From Candidatus Ribeiella danica (GTDB taxonomy: Bacteria > Chloroflexota > Chloroflexia > Chloroflexales > Roseiflexaceae), in assembly GCA_016717335.1 (NCBI GenBank), contig JADKFS010000001.1, positions 1,054,001-1,118,000 of the forward strand: DNA of 64,000 bases. The letters are read 5' to 3'. Shown in pieces: positions 52,316 through 60,255 of the stretch (the stretch's first letter is position 1; each line of letters begins with the position of its first letter). Below the pieces are notes generated by a model. That model was not told the DNA's origin, did no database searches, and saw only the letters and a program-made list of their open reading frames with translations. Both the position numbers and the translations under genes were made by a program.

Positions 52316-54868
52316 CTACTCTCGGCTCGTCGCCCCAAGATCGTGCTGTAGGCCGCGCACGATCTTGACCCGCACCTTGTTGACGTCGGCGTCGCTGAGC
52401 GTGCGCTCCATCGAGCGGAACGTCAGCCGGTAGGCCAGGCTGCGCTTGCCGGCGCCGACCTGCGGCCCCTCGTAGACGTCGAACAGATCGAGCGCGTCCA
52501 GGTCGGCGCCGGCGTACTTGCGGATGGCCGCCGCGATCCGGTCGGTCGGCACGTCCAGCCCGGCGATCACCGCCAGGTCTTGGGTCGTCGCCGGGAAGCG
52601 CGAGATCGGCCGGTAGCGCGTGGGCTGCGCCAGCTCGATCAGGCGCTCGAGGTCGAGCTCGGCCGCCAGCGCGCGCGGCGCGCCTAGCTCCAGCCGCCCC
52701 CGCACGCCGGGGTGCAGCTCGCCCAGAACTCCAAGGGGTCGGGGGTCGGGGGCCGGGGATCGGGAGGTTCCTTCCTGAGCCCTGACCCCTGACCCCTGAC
52801 CCCAACTGAGCGCAGCGGCCCGGCCGGGGTGGAAGCGCGGGTCGTCGGTCAGCGGCACGAAGCGCAGCTGCTCGGCCAGGTTCAGCCGCGCCAGCAGTGT
52901 CTCGACCACGCCCTTCAGGTCGAAGAAGTCGAGCGGCTCGGGGCTCTTGTCCAGCCACGACGGCGTGACGCGCGCGCCGGCCATCGCGATCGCCAGGCGG
53001 CGCGGCTGGTCGGGCAGCGGCTGGCCTGGCTGCGGCAGGTAGACCCGCCCGATCTCGAACAGCAGCACGCGCTCGCGCTCGCGCAGGTTCAGCGCCAGCG
53101 CCTCCAGCAGCGTGGGCAGCGCCGAGCGGCGCAAGTACTCGCGCTCGGGCGTGATCGGGTTGGCCAGCTTGAGGTGCGCGGCCGGGTCGGCGTCGCCTGG
53201 GCTGACCTTCGCGACGCTGCCCATGCTCGTCAGCGAGTAGGTGATCGCCTCGTCCAGCCCGGCGCCGACCAGCACGTCGCGGGTCTTCTCCTCCAGCTCC
53301 AGCGAAGGGTTGGCCTGCTGCTCGGGCAGCTCGTCGGCCAGCATGGTCGTCGGGATGCGGTCGTAGCCGTACATGCGCGCCACTTCCTCGCACAGGTCGG
53401 CCAGGATGCTCACATCCTGCCGGAAGCTGGGCACCGTGACGCGCGCGGCGCTCTGCTCGCCCAGCACCTGGCAGTCGAAGCCGAGCGGCCGCAGCAGGCC
53501 GGCGATCTGCTCGGTCGAGAGGGCGATCCCGAGGATACGCTCGACCTCGCGCGGCGGCAGGTCGAGCACGACCGGCTGCCAGGGCCGCGCGTAGACGTCG
53601 ATCATGCCCCGCGCGATCGTCCCGCCGGCGATCTGCTGCATCAGGCTAAGCGCCCGGCGCTGCGCCAGCGGCGGCAGCTCGTAGTCGACCCCGCGCTCGA
53701 AGCGCCGCGACGCCTCCGAGGGCAGCTTGAAGGCGCGCGCCATCCGCCGGATGATCGTCGGCTCCCAGATCGCCGCCTCCAGCAGCACGCGCGTAGTCGT
53801 CTCGCTCACCTCGGTCGCCGCGCCGCCCATCACGCCGGCGACGCCGCCGTTCGGGCCGCTCGGATCGCACACCAGCAGCGCCGGCTGATCGGTGCCCGGC
53901 ACCGGGTACACGTCGTGCTGCTTGCCGTCGAGGGTGGTGATTCGCTCGCCCGGGCGCGCCGGCCGCACGATCAGGTGCTGGTCGGCGACCTTGTCGGCGT
54001 CGTATGTGTGGTTCGGCTGGCCAAGCTCGAGCATCACGTAGTTCGACACGTCGACGATGTTGTAGATCGGGCGCATCCCGGCCAGGGTCAGCCGGCGCTG
54101 CATCCACAGCGGCGAGGGGCCGATCGTGATGCCCTCGATCAGTGTGGCCGTGAAGCGCGGGCACAGGTTGGGCGCCTCGACCGTGACCTTCGCTCGTCCC
54201 TCGATCGGCGGGCCGTCGGTTCGCAGCTCGATCGGCGGCATGTGCAGCTGCTGGCCGGTCAGCGCCGCCACCTCGCGCGCGACGCCCAGGATCGAGAGCG
54301 CGCGGGCGGTGTTCGGCAGCACGTCGATATCGAGCACCGCGTCGCCCAGGTAGTCGCGCAGCGGCAGACCAACCGGCGCGTCGTCCGGCAGGATGATGAT
54401 GCCCTCGTGCTCGTCCGAGAGGCCCAGCTCCTTCTCCGAGCAGAGCATCGCATCGGACATGACCCCGCGCACCGGCCGGCCCTTGAGCTTCATCTTGACC
54501 TTGCCGGCCGCGTGCCCGTCGTACAGCTCGGCGCCCTCCTTGGCGTAGACGCCCTTGAGCGGGTGCGGCAGCCGGCCGAGGCCCCTGTACTGGAACAGGT
54601 TCGGCGCGCCGGTGACGACGGTGTGCGGCTCGTCCGCGCCGTAGTCCACGTCGGCCAGCACCAGCCGGTCGGCGTTGGGGTGCTGGCGCACCTCCAGGAT
54701 ATTGCCGATCACGATCTTCTCGGGGTCCCAGGGCAGCTCGGCGCCCGCGATCCCGACCCGCTCGATCTCGGCCACCTCCAGCCCCGAGAGCGTCAGCCGC
54801 TCGGCCAGCTGCTCGACCGATATGGAGATGTCGACGAATTCTTTCAGCCAGGAGATCGGAACGCGCAT
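52316..54868 (-). CDS. pheT: phenylalanine-tRNA ligase beta subunit
   Basis: 850 residues. MRVPISWLKEFVDISISVEQ opens the protein. The tRNA-binding EMAP/OB domain (about 40-160) has QHPNADRL and VMSDAMLCSEKELGL. B3/B4 (about 210-390) is the editing region (YNIVDVSNYVMLELGQP, EASRRFERGVDYEL), B5 follows (ERILGIALS), the catalytic-like core is at about 480-690 and the C-terminal FDX-ACB domain has RYRPISRFPATTQDLAVI. With PheS it charges tRNA-Phe and edits mischarged tyrosine. About 20 extra residues near 690-710 (SGVRAQEGTSRSPAP...) come from a heptamer-repeat hairpin in a loop just before GVLGELHPG. It is separated from pheS by a membrane glycosyltransferase gene. Confidence 0.95.
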   Translation of the reverse strand: MRVPISWLKEFVDISISVEQLAERLTLSGLEVAEIERVGIAGAELPWDPEKIVIGNILEVRQHPNADRLVLADVDYGADEPHTVVTGAPNLFQYRGLGRLPHPLKGVYAKEGAELYDGHAAGKVKMKLKGRPVRGVMSDAMLCSEKELGLSDEHEGIIILPDDAPVGLPLRDYLGDAVLDIDVLPNTARALSILGVAREVAALTGQQLHMPPIELRTDGPPIEGRAKVTVEAPNLCPRFTATLIEGITIGPSPLWMQRRLTLAGMRPIYNIVDVSNYVMLELGQPNHTYDADKVADQHLIVRPARPGERITTLDGKQHDVYPVPGTDQPALLVCDPSGPNGGVAGVMGGAATEVSETTTRVLLEAAIWEPTIIRRMARAFKLPSEASRRFERGVDYELPPLAQRRALSLMQQIAGGTIARGMIDVYARPWQPVVLDLPPREVERILGIALSTEQIAGLLRPLGFDCQVLGEQSAARVTVPSFRQDVSILADLCEEVARMYGYDRIPTTMLADELPEQQANPSLELEEKTRDVLVGAGLDEAITYSLTSMGSVAKVSPGDADPAAHLKLANPITPEREYLRRSALPTLLEALALNLRERERVLLFEIGRVYLPQPGQPLPDQPRRLAIAMAGARVTPSWLDKSPEPLDFFDLKGVVETLLARLNLAEQLRFVPLTDDPRFHPGRAAALSWGQGSGVRAQEGTSRSPAPDPRPLGVLGELHPGVRGRLELGAPRALAAELDLERLIELAQPTRYRPISRFPATTQDLAVIAGLDVPTDRIAAAIRKYAGADLDALDLFDVYEGPQVGAGKRSLAYRLTFRSMERTLSDADVNKVRVKIVRGLQHDLGATSRE
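52731..52805. repeat. heptamer-repeat hairpin inside pheT
   Basis: Left arm with ggggtcg/ggggtcgg units, right arm with cctgacc units repeated three times. Translated in frame in a surface loop of the beta subunit. Confidence 0.85.
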
Positions 54869-54892
54869 AGTGCCTCCTTTATATCACGGGCG

Positions 54893-54972
54893 AAGGGACT
54901 TGGGATTTGAGGCATGGGACTTGGGATTTGAGGCGTGGGACTTGGGGTTTGGGGCGTGGGACTTGGGATCGG
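54893..54972. repeat. heptamer-repeat run between glycosyltransferase and pheT
   Basis: gggactt/gggattt/gaggcat/gtgggac units in tandem, about ten heptamers, without a clear right arm. Confidence 0.8.
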
Positions 54973-54983
54973 AGATCTGCGCC

Positions 54984-57044
54984 CTAGCCCCTAGCCTCCA
55001 CAGTTACCTTCCCCAGCGTAAGATAATCCCCGAGCAATTTTCCTCGCTTGCTGTACACGCCGGCCCGGTCGCCGCTCTGCGGGTCGAACATCCCGACGCG
55101 CAGCGTGTAGGCGCCGGGCGCGAGCGTGGCCGGCAGCGCGATCAGGTGGTGCGACTCGACCCAGTCGCCGGCGGCCCACTGCGCCGTCGGGAAGACGCCC
55201 GCCTGCGGCTGCCGGTTGTCCTCGGCGACGATCGTGCCGCCCGCGTCCACCAGGTGGACGAACACGACCCAGTCGCGGTCCAGGCGGGCGATCGCGCGCC
55301 ACGTCAGCGCGAGGTCGAGCGTCGCGCCGGCCCGCGGCGCCTGCTCCATCCGCCAGCCGCGCAGCTCCACGCGCGGGTCGCCGGCCATCCCAAAGCCGCC
55401 GTACACCTGCGTGCCCAGCCGCGCCAGCGCATCCTGCTCGGCCAGCGTGTGAAACGGGTAGGCCGGGCGGATGACGCCGAAGGGCAGCCACAGCGCAACC
55501 AGGCAGTAGCCAGTAGCCAGTAGCCAGTAGCCAGTAGCCAGTAGCCGGTGCTGCGGGCTGCCGACCGCCAACCGCCGACTGCCGAGTGCCGTCAGGCCCC
55601 AGGCCAGCAGGATCGCGATCGCCGGCAGCGCCGGGAACAGCAGCCGCCCCTGCCAGGCCACCAGGCCGGCGGTCAGCGCGAAGCTGACGATCCAGCCGAG
55701 CGCCAGCAGCGGCAGCGCCAGGAGCGGCCACCAAAGGCCGAGACCAAGGACGAAGGACGAAAGACCAAAAGATCTTTTTTGGGCTCCCCCAGCGCCTTCC
55801 GCCCCAATCGTCGTTTGGTCGTCGGTCAATCTCCAAAGCCAGCCAGCAATCGCTGCGGCCTCAACCCCGCCGAAGCACCAGATCGTCCAGGCCGGCGGCC
55901 GGACGTTCATCCAGCCGAAGCGCGCCCAGAACGAGTCGTGCAGCTGGCCGAGCGCGCCGGCCCAGGCGGCCGGGCTCGCGGCGTCGAACGGCTGGGTCGC
56001 GAACTCGGCCTGAAACGCCGCCAGGCCGAACAGGTCGCCGTACAGCCGCAGGTTGCGCGCGTACCACCAGCCGCAGACCAGCAGCGCCACGCCCGCGAAC
56101 GCTGGCAAGGTGACGAGGTGGCGGGGTGACAAGGCGAGCCACCGTGCACCCCCTGATCGTGAGCGCTCCGTCGCGATGCTCCGTTCGAGGACCGACAGCG
56201 CCGCAACCGGCGCCAGGATGATCGCGCTCTGCTTGGTGATCAGCGCCAGGCCGAGCACGCTGCCGATCGCGATCGCGTGAATCAGTGGCTGGCCCTTCAC
56301 CTTCCATAGCGGGGCTTGGGGCTGGGGGCTGGGGGCTTGGGCAGAGCTCGGCTCCCCAAATCCCACGCCCCTAGTCCCAAGTCCGATCGAACCGATCGCC
56401 GGTCGTCGCACCGCCAGCCAGAGCAGCGCGGCGCTGAGCGCCACCAGCAGCGCGTCGTTCGTCACCAGCGCCGACACGAACAGGAACTGCGGGTTGAATG
56501 CCACCAGGGCCGCCGCCAGGAGCGGGGCCAACGACGAAGGACCAAGGACCAAAGGAGAGCTTGTTTGGTCTTTGGTCTTTGGTCTTTGGTCTGCCAGCTC
56601 CCGCGCAGTCAGATACGTCAACACCACCGTCGCCGCGCCGCACGCGACCGAGACGAGCCGCGCCAGGTGCCAGGCCAGCGCGGCGCCGCTCCAGGGCCAC
56701 AGCTCGCGGCTGCCGTGCGCGACGGCGTTGAGCTGCGCGCCGCCGGCCCAGGTGAAGCGCGGGTTGCCGGGCAGGTCGATCCGGCGCTGGTCGAGCGGCA
56801 GCCAGGCCACCAGCGGCGCCGCAAGCGCGTAGGCCAGCGGCGGCTGGTGTCCCTCGCCCGGCACGTCGCGCTGCTCGGGCGCGCCACGCTGCACCGGCAG
56901 CCGGCCCTCGCGCGCCACGAAGAACACGTAGGCGGCATGGCCCGGCTCGTCGGGGCCTTCGCCCAGCGGCACCACCGCGCTGTAGAGCGCCGCCAGTGCC
57001 ACAAACGCCAGGACAAGTATGCTGATTGGCAAATGCTGCTTCAA
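54984..57044 (-). CDS. membrane glycosyltransferase (GT-C type) with four repeat insertions
   Basis: 686 residues. N-terminal helix (SILVLAFVALAALYSAVVPL), then the acidic first-loop motif GEGPDEPGHAAYVFFVAREG, the D-E pair seen in GT39-like enzymes. About ten helices and a C-terminal extracytoplasmic domain of about 150 residues (VELRGWRMEQAPRAGATLDL ...) that looks like a carbohydrate-binding beta-sandwich follow. Four heptamer-repeat hairpins are translated in loops near residues 153-170, 220-240, 406-430 and 485-508 (e.g. QRPKTKDQTSSP; HRLLATGYWLLATGY). The gene sits between pheT and pheS on the same strand, with no functional link. Likely transfers a sugar from a lipid carrier outside the membrane. 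Confidence 0.78.
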   Translation of the reverse strand: MKQHLPISILVLAFVALAALYSAVVPLGEGPDEPGHAAYVFFVAREGRLPVQRGAPEQRDVPGEGHQPPLAYALAAPLVAWLPLDQRRIDLPGNPRFTWAGGAQLNAVAHGSRELWPWSGAALAWHLARLVSVACGAATVVLTYLTARELADQRPKTKDQTSSPLVLGPSSLAPLLAAALVAFNPQFLFVSALVTNDALLVALSAALLWLAVRRPAIGSIGLGTRGVGFGEPSSAQAPSPQPQAPLWKVKGQPLIHAIAIGSVLGLALITKQSAIILAPVAALSVLERSIATERSRSGGARWLALSPRHLVTLPAFAGVALLVCGWWYARNLRLYGDLFGLAAFQAEFATQPFDAASPAAWAGALGQLHDSFWARFGWMNVRPPAWTIWCFGGVEAAAIAGWLWRLTDDQTTIGAEGAGGAQKRSFGLSSFVLGLGLWWPLLALPLLALGWIVSFALTAGLVAWQGRLLFPALPAIAILLAWGLTALGSRRLAVGSPQHRLLATGYWLLATGYCLVALWLPFGVIRPAYPFHTLAEQDALARLGTQVYGGFGMAGDPRVELRGWRMEQAPRAGATLDLALTWRAIARLDRDWVVFVHLVDAGGTIVAEDNRQPQAGVFPTAQWAAGDWVESHHLIALPATLAPGAYTLRVGMFDPQSGDRAGVYSKRGKLLGDYLTLGKVTVEARG
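55498..55585. repeat. heptamer-repeat hairpin in glycosyltransferase gene
   Basis: At least six tandem agccagt/agtagcc units, then cgccgactgccg units. Translated as part of a hydrophobic repeat (LLATGYW twice). Confidence 0.85.
55740..55827. repeat. heptamer-repeat hairpin in glycosyltransferase gene
   Basis: Left arm gaccaaggacgaaggacgaa, right arm tcgtcgtttggtcgtcggtc. Translated in frame. Confidence 0.8.
56311..56383. repeat. heptamer-repeat hairpin in glycosyltransferase gene
   Basis: ggggctt/ggggctg units on the left, ccccaaatcccacgcccctag on the right. Translated in frame (GLGTRGVGFGEPSSAQAPS). Confidence 0.8.
56529..56592. repeat. heptamer-repeat hairpin in glycosyltransferase gene
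   Basis: gaccaag/gaccaaa units on the left, four tttggtc units on the right. Translated in frame. Confidence 0.85.
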
Positions 57045-57045
57045 C

Positions 57046-57121
57046 GAAGAGGTTACAGGTTACAGGTTACAGATTACAGGCCAGGATGCCCTATTCCCTG
57101 TCCCTGTCCCCTGTTCCCTAC
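57046..57121. repeat. heptamer-repeat run between pheS and glycosyltransferase
   Basis: Four ggttaca/gattaca units followed by three ccctgtc/ccctgtt units, filling the whole 76-base gap. Confidence 0.85.
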
Positions 57122-58167
57122 TAGCCGAACTGCTGCAGGAACCGCTCGTCGCCGCTGAAGAACCAGCGGATGTCGTCGATGCCGTACTTGAGAATGCCGA
57201 TCCGCTCGGGCCCGAAGCCGCCCGCGAACCCGCTGAACTCGGCCGGGTCGTAGCCGCCGTTGCGCAGCACATTCGGGTGCACCATGCCGCAGCCGCCGAT
57301 CTCCAGCCAGCCGGAGTACTTGCAGATCCGGCAGCCCGTGCCCTTGCACAGGAAGCAGCTGACGTCCAGCTCGGCGCTCGGCTCGGTGAACGGGAAGTAG
57401 CTCGGGCGCAGGCGCACCTGCGTGCCCTTGCCGAACAGCCGCTCGGCCATCCCGTGCAGCGTGCCCTTCAGGTCGCCCATCGTGACGCGCCGGCCGACCA
57501 TCAGGAACTCGAACTGGTGAAACATCATCTCCGATCGCGCGGTGACCTGCTCCATCCGGTAGCACTTGCCTGGCAGCAGCACGCGCACCGGCTCGGGCGC
57601 ATAGCGCCGCATCGCGTGGATCTGCCCCGGCGACGTGTGCGTGCGCAGCACCACCGGCGGCGCGCCGGGCGGCGTCTCGACGTAGAAGGTGTCCTGCATG
57701 TCGCGCGCCGGGTGGTCGGGCGGGAAGTTCAGCATGCCGAAGTTCAGCTCGTCCAGCTCGACCTCCGGGCTGTCCCAGACCTGGAAGCCCATCTCGGCGA
57801 AGGTCTCGATCACGTTGCGGATGACGATCGTGCTGGGGTGCAGGTGGCCGACCGCCGGCGCGCGGCCTGGCAGCGTTACGTCAACCTGGTCGGCCTCCAG
57901 CTCGTCCATCACGGCGGCGCGCCTGAGCAGCTCCTCGGCCTCGCCCAGCGCCCGCTCGAGGTTCTGGCGGGCCTGGTTGAACTTCTGCCCGACCAGCGGC
58001 CGCTCCTCGGCCTGCAGCCCGCCCAGGCTCTTGCTCAGCCGCGCGAGCGTGCCCTGCTTACCCAGGTAGGCGCTCTTCCACTCGGCCAGCTCGCCCTGGC
58101 TCTTGATGTTCGCGAGCGCCCGCAGGCCCTGGGCCTCCAGGTCGTTCAGCTCCTCGATCATTGTCAT
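57121..58167 (-). CDS. pheS: phenylalanine-tRNA ligase alpha subunit
   Basis: 348 residues; GGAGAG lies 8 bases before the ATG. N-terminal coiled coil (to about 85) that grips tRNA, then the class II catalytic core: motif 1 around FAEMGFQVWDSPEVE, HPARDMQDTFYV, motif 2 RVLLPGKCYRMEQVTARSEM (arginine), and motif 3 FAGGFGPERIGILKYGIDDIR. It makes phenylalanyl-adenylate and transfers it to tRNA-Phe together with PheT. It is preceded by a T-box leader with a Phe (UUC) specifier. Confidence 0.96.
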   Translation of the reverse strand: MTMIEELNDLEAQGLRALANIKSQGELAEWKSAYLGKQGTLARLSKSLGGLQAEERPLVGQKFNQARQNLERALGEAEELLRRAAVMDELEADQVDVTLPGRAPAVGHLHPSTIVIRNVIETFAEMGFQVWDSPEVELDELNFGMLNFPPDHPARDMQDTFYVETPPGAPPVVLRTHTSPGQIHAMRRYAPEPVRVLLPGKCYRMEQVTARSEMMFHQFEFLMVGRRVTMGDLKGTLHGMAERLFGKGTQVRLRPSYFPFTEPSAELDVSCFLCKGTGCRICKYSGWLEIGGCGMVHPNVLRNGGYDPAEFSGFAGGFGPERIGILKYGIDDIRWFFSGDERFLQQFG

Positions 58168-58182
58168 AGCAGCTCTCCAGTA

Positions 58183-58334
58183 GTCGGCGGTCGGCAGTCA
58201 GTACCATTGTTCTGCGACGCGCAATGGCGCTGACGCCAGGCCATTCACGGCAGAGCTGTCGCTAGTCGGTCGTCGAGGCCGCTGTTGCCGGCGCTGTGCA
58301 ACGGTGCCGACTACTGATTACTGACTACTGACTA
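58183..58334. repeat. heptamer-repeat hairpin between T-box terminator and pheS
   Basis: gtagtcggcggtcggcagtcag units on the left and gactactgattactgactactg units on the right enclose a long imperfect inverted repeat. Confidence 0.75.
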
Positions 58335-58662
58335 CAAAAAAACACAAAGCCACGCGCTCGCCAGGGACGAGGCGTGGCCCGTGGTACCACCCTGATTTGG
58401 CGCGACCGCGCTTCACACGGCGGCGCCCTCTCGTAGCCCCGATAACGGCGGGCGACCGGAGGCGACTACTTGCGAAACGATGAGCGATGAACGACGAGCG
58501 ATGAACAGTTAGCCCGTTCAGCGCTCAGCATTCAGCGTTCAGCATTCGGCGTTCACCGCTCGGCTCAGAAGGGAACTTCGGCGGGCTTCGACGGCGGCGG
58601 CTCGCAGCCTGTGGCCACCGCTCTCTGGTCGCGTTCACCCGCGTACTCGCTTCGTCACAGCC
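58335..58662 (-). promoter_or_regulatory. T-box leader sensing tRNA-Phe, upstream of pheS
   Basis: Read on the minus strand: stem I starts near 58660 (GACGAAGCGAGTACGCG), the AGAGAG GA-motif is at 58621-58626, and the specifier loop reads CCGAAGTTCCCTTCTGAG with TTC (Phe) at 58573-58575. The T-box sequence AGGGTGGTACCACGGG is at 58378-58393. The competing terminator (gccacgc... gcgtggc stem and a T run, 58335-58378) follows. Uncharged tRNA-Phe would pair its 3' end with the T-box bulge (GGTACC region) and prevent termination. A TATAAC at 58679-58684 may be the -10 box. A heptamer-repeat hairpin sits between stem I and the T-box. Confidence 0.93.
58477..58566. repeat. heptamer-repeat hairpin inside T-box leader
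   Basis: gatgaacgacgagcgatgaac units on the left and gcgctcagcattcagcgttcagc units on the right. It lies between stem I and the antiterminator domain, outside all conserved T-box elements. Confidence 0.85.
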
Positions 58663-58704
58663 AACAATTCGTTTGAAGGTTATAGCGTTCGAACGTTCGA
58701 ACGA

Positions 58705-59493
58705 TTAACTTCTGCCGCGCGTGCGCTGGCGCAGCGCCTCGAACAGGATCACGCTGCCCGCCACCGCCGCGTTGAGCGACTCGGCCCGCCCGCGCATCGG
58801 GATGCCGACCAGGCTGCGGGCGAGCGTGCGCGCGTCGTCGCTCAGCCCGTGCGCCTCATTGCCGACGATCAGCGCCGACGGCTGGCGCCAGTCGGGCGCG
58901 TAGTAGGGCATGGTCGCCTCGGCGTCGGCCGCGTAGACATGATCGACCAGCGACAGCCGTTCGCCAACCTGCTCCCAGCCGAGATCCTGCTCCATCGCAA
59001 GGCGGAAGTGCGCGCCCATCGCCGCCCGCACGACCTTCGGGCTGTATGCATCCACCGTGCCGGCGGCGCACAGCACCTCGGCGACGCCGACCGCCTCGGC
59101 GCTGCGCAGCAGCGTGCCGAGATTGCCGGGGTCCTGGATCGCGTCCAGCACCAGGATCAGCCCCGGCCGGCCGGGCTCGACCGCCGGCCAGCGCGCCAGC
59201 GCCACCACCCCCTGCGGGTGCACGGTGTCTGCGGCGGCCGCGACCACCTGCGCCGTAGCCGGGTAGGTGTGCGGCAGCTGCTCCAGCCGCGCGCGCAGCC
59301 CGCGGCCGGCGGCGGTCTGGTCGAGCTGCTCCGGCGCGTAGAGCGCCAGGTCGAGCGCCCCGCCGTGCTCAAGCGCGTCGGCGACCAGGCGCACACCTTC
59401 GAGCACAAACAACCGCTCGCGGCGACGATCTTTTCGGTCGGCCGCCAGCGAGCGGATGCGTTTGACGTGCGGGTTCGCCGGGCTAGCGATCAT
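58705..59493 (-). CDS. TrmH/SpoU family RNA 2'-O-methyltransferase
   Basis: 262 residues from ATG 59493 (MIASPANPHVKRIRSL); a start at 59511 would add MFSWNR from a repeat. N-terminal RNA-binding segment (ERLFVLEGVRLVADALEHGG), then the SPOUT domain with motif 1 LVLDAIQDPGNLGTLLRSAEA, VGNEAHGLSDDA (motif 2) and the knot motif 3 IPMRGRAESLNAAVAGSVILFEA. It methylates ribose in rRNA or tRNA using SAM; close families are TsnR and RlmB, and the target is not decidable here. It lies between rplT and the pheS T-box, as often seen in bacteria. Confidence 0.92.
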   Translation of the reverse strand: MIASPANPHVKRIRSLAADRKDRRRERLFVLEGVRLVADALEHGGALDLALYAPEQLDQTAAGRGLRARLEQLPHTYPATAQVVAAAADTVHPQGVVALARWPAVEPGRPGLILVLDAIQDPGNLGTLLRSAEAVGVAEVLCAAGTVDAYSPKVVRAAMGAHFRLAMEQDLGWEQVGERLSLVDHVYAADAEATMPYYAPDWRQPSALIVGNEAHGLSDDARTLARSLVGIPMRGRAESLNAAVAGSVILFEALRQRTRGRS

Positions 59494-59499
59494 GCGATT

Positions 59500-59563
59500 C
59501 CACGAAAACACGAAGGTACGAAGCTCGGCGCATGCCTTCCTTCGAGTCTTCGTGCCTTCGTGG
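59500..59563. repeat. heptamer-repeat hairpin between rplT and trmH-like gene
   Basis: ccacgaaaacacgaaggtacgaag is complementary to cttcgagtcttcgtgccttcgtgg. Confidence 0.85.
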
Positions 59564-59582
59564 TTATTTGAAAGGATCGGTC

Positions 59583-59936
59583 CTAGCCCGCGGCCTGGAC
59601 CCGCTCCACGACGCTGCGGAAGGCCGCCGGGTCGCGCACAGCCATATCGGCCAGGACCTTGCGGTCGAGGTCGATGCCGGCCAGCTTCAGGCCGTTGATC
59701 AGCTTGCTGTACGAGATCCCGTTCAGCCGCGCGGCCGCGTTGATCCGGATGATCCAGAGCCGGCGGAAGTCGCGCTTGCGGTTGCGGCGATCGCGGTAGG
59801 CGTAGGAGAGCGCCTTCATGACCGTCTGGCGCGCAACCCTGATGCGGCGGCTGCGGCTGCCCTGGTAGCCGCTGGCCTCTTTCAACAATTTATTGTGACG
59901 CTTGCGCACCATGACGCCACGCTTGACACGAGCCAT
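59583..59936 (-). CDS. rplT: 50S ribosomal protein L20
   Basis: 117 residues, the usual length. MARVKRGVMVRKRHNKLLKE, ASGYQGSRSRRIRVARQTVM, YRDRRNRKRDFRRLWIIRIN and NGISYSKLINGLKLAGIDLD are near-invariant L20 segments. It is needed early in 50S assembly and in some bacteria represses its own operon. Third gene of infC-rpmI-rplT, 102 bases after rpmI. Confidence 0.98.
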   Translation of the reverse strand: MARVKRGVMVRKRHNKLLKEASGYQGSRSRRIRVARQTVMKALSYAYRDRRNRKRDFRRLWIIRINAAARLNGISYSKLINGLKLAGIDLDRKVLADMAVRDPAAFRSVVERVQAAG

Positions 59937-60038
59937 TGCTTGTACCTATCCTTTGTGCACTCAATAACGTAACACGTACCCGGCGACACCGCGCTGGCGT
60001 ATCCGGCAAGGCGCTTTTGCGCGCCTCGCCCAACGGTT

Positions 60039-60251
60039 CTAGCGTGCGTGCTTGGCGCCGTAGGGCATCGCCACGCCGATCATGCGCTCGTTCCCGCTAT
60101 GCGTCGGCTTGAGCTTGTCGAGCTGCTGCAGCAGGCGGCCGGCCTTGCGCCGGCGGAAGTGGCCCTTGCGCCCCTGCGATTGGACGATCTTGCCAGTGCC
60201 GGTGAAACGGAAGCGCTTGGCGGCGCCTTTGTGAGTCTTCATCTTGGGCAT
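60039..60251 (-). CDS. rpmI: 50S ribosomal protein L35
   Basis: 70 residues from ATG 60251 (MPKMKTHKGAAKRFRFTGTG), the canonical L35 start; the longer frame upstream is the end of infC. AGAGGA, which serves as ribosome site, overlaps the acidic 3' end of infC, with only 4 bases between stop and start, implying coupling. Ends with ERMIGVAMPYGAKHAR. Confidence 0.97.
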   Translation of the reverse strand: MPKMKTHKGAAKRFRFTGTGKIVQSQGRKGHFRRRKAGRLLQQLDKLKPTHSGNERMIGVAMPYGAKHAR

Positions 60252-60255
60252 TGAA

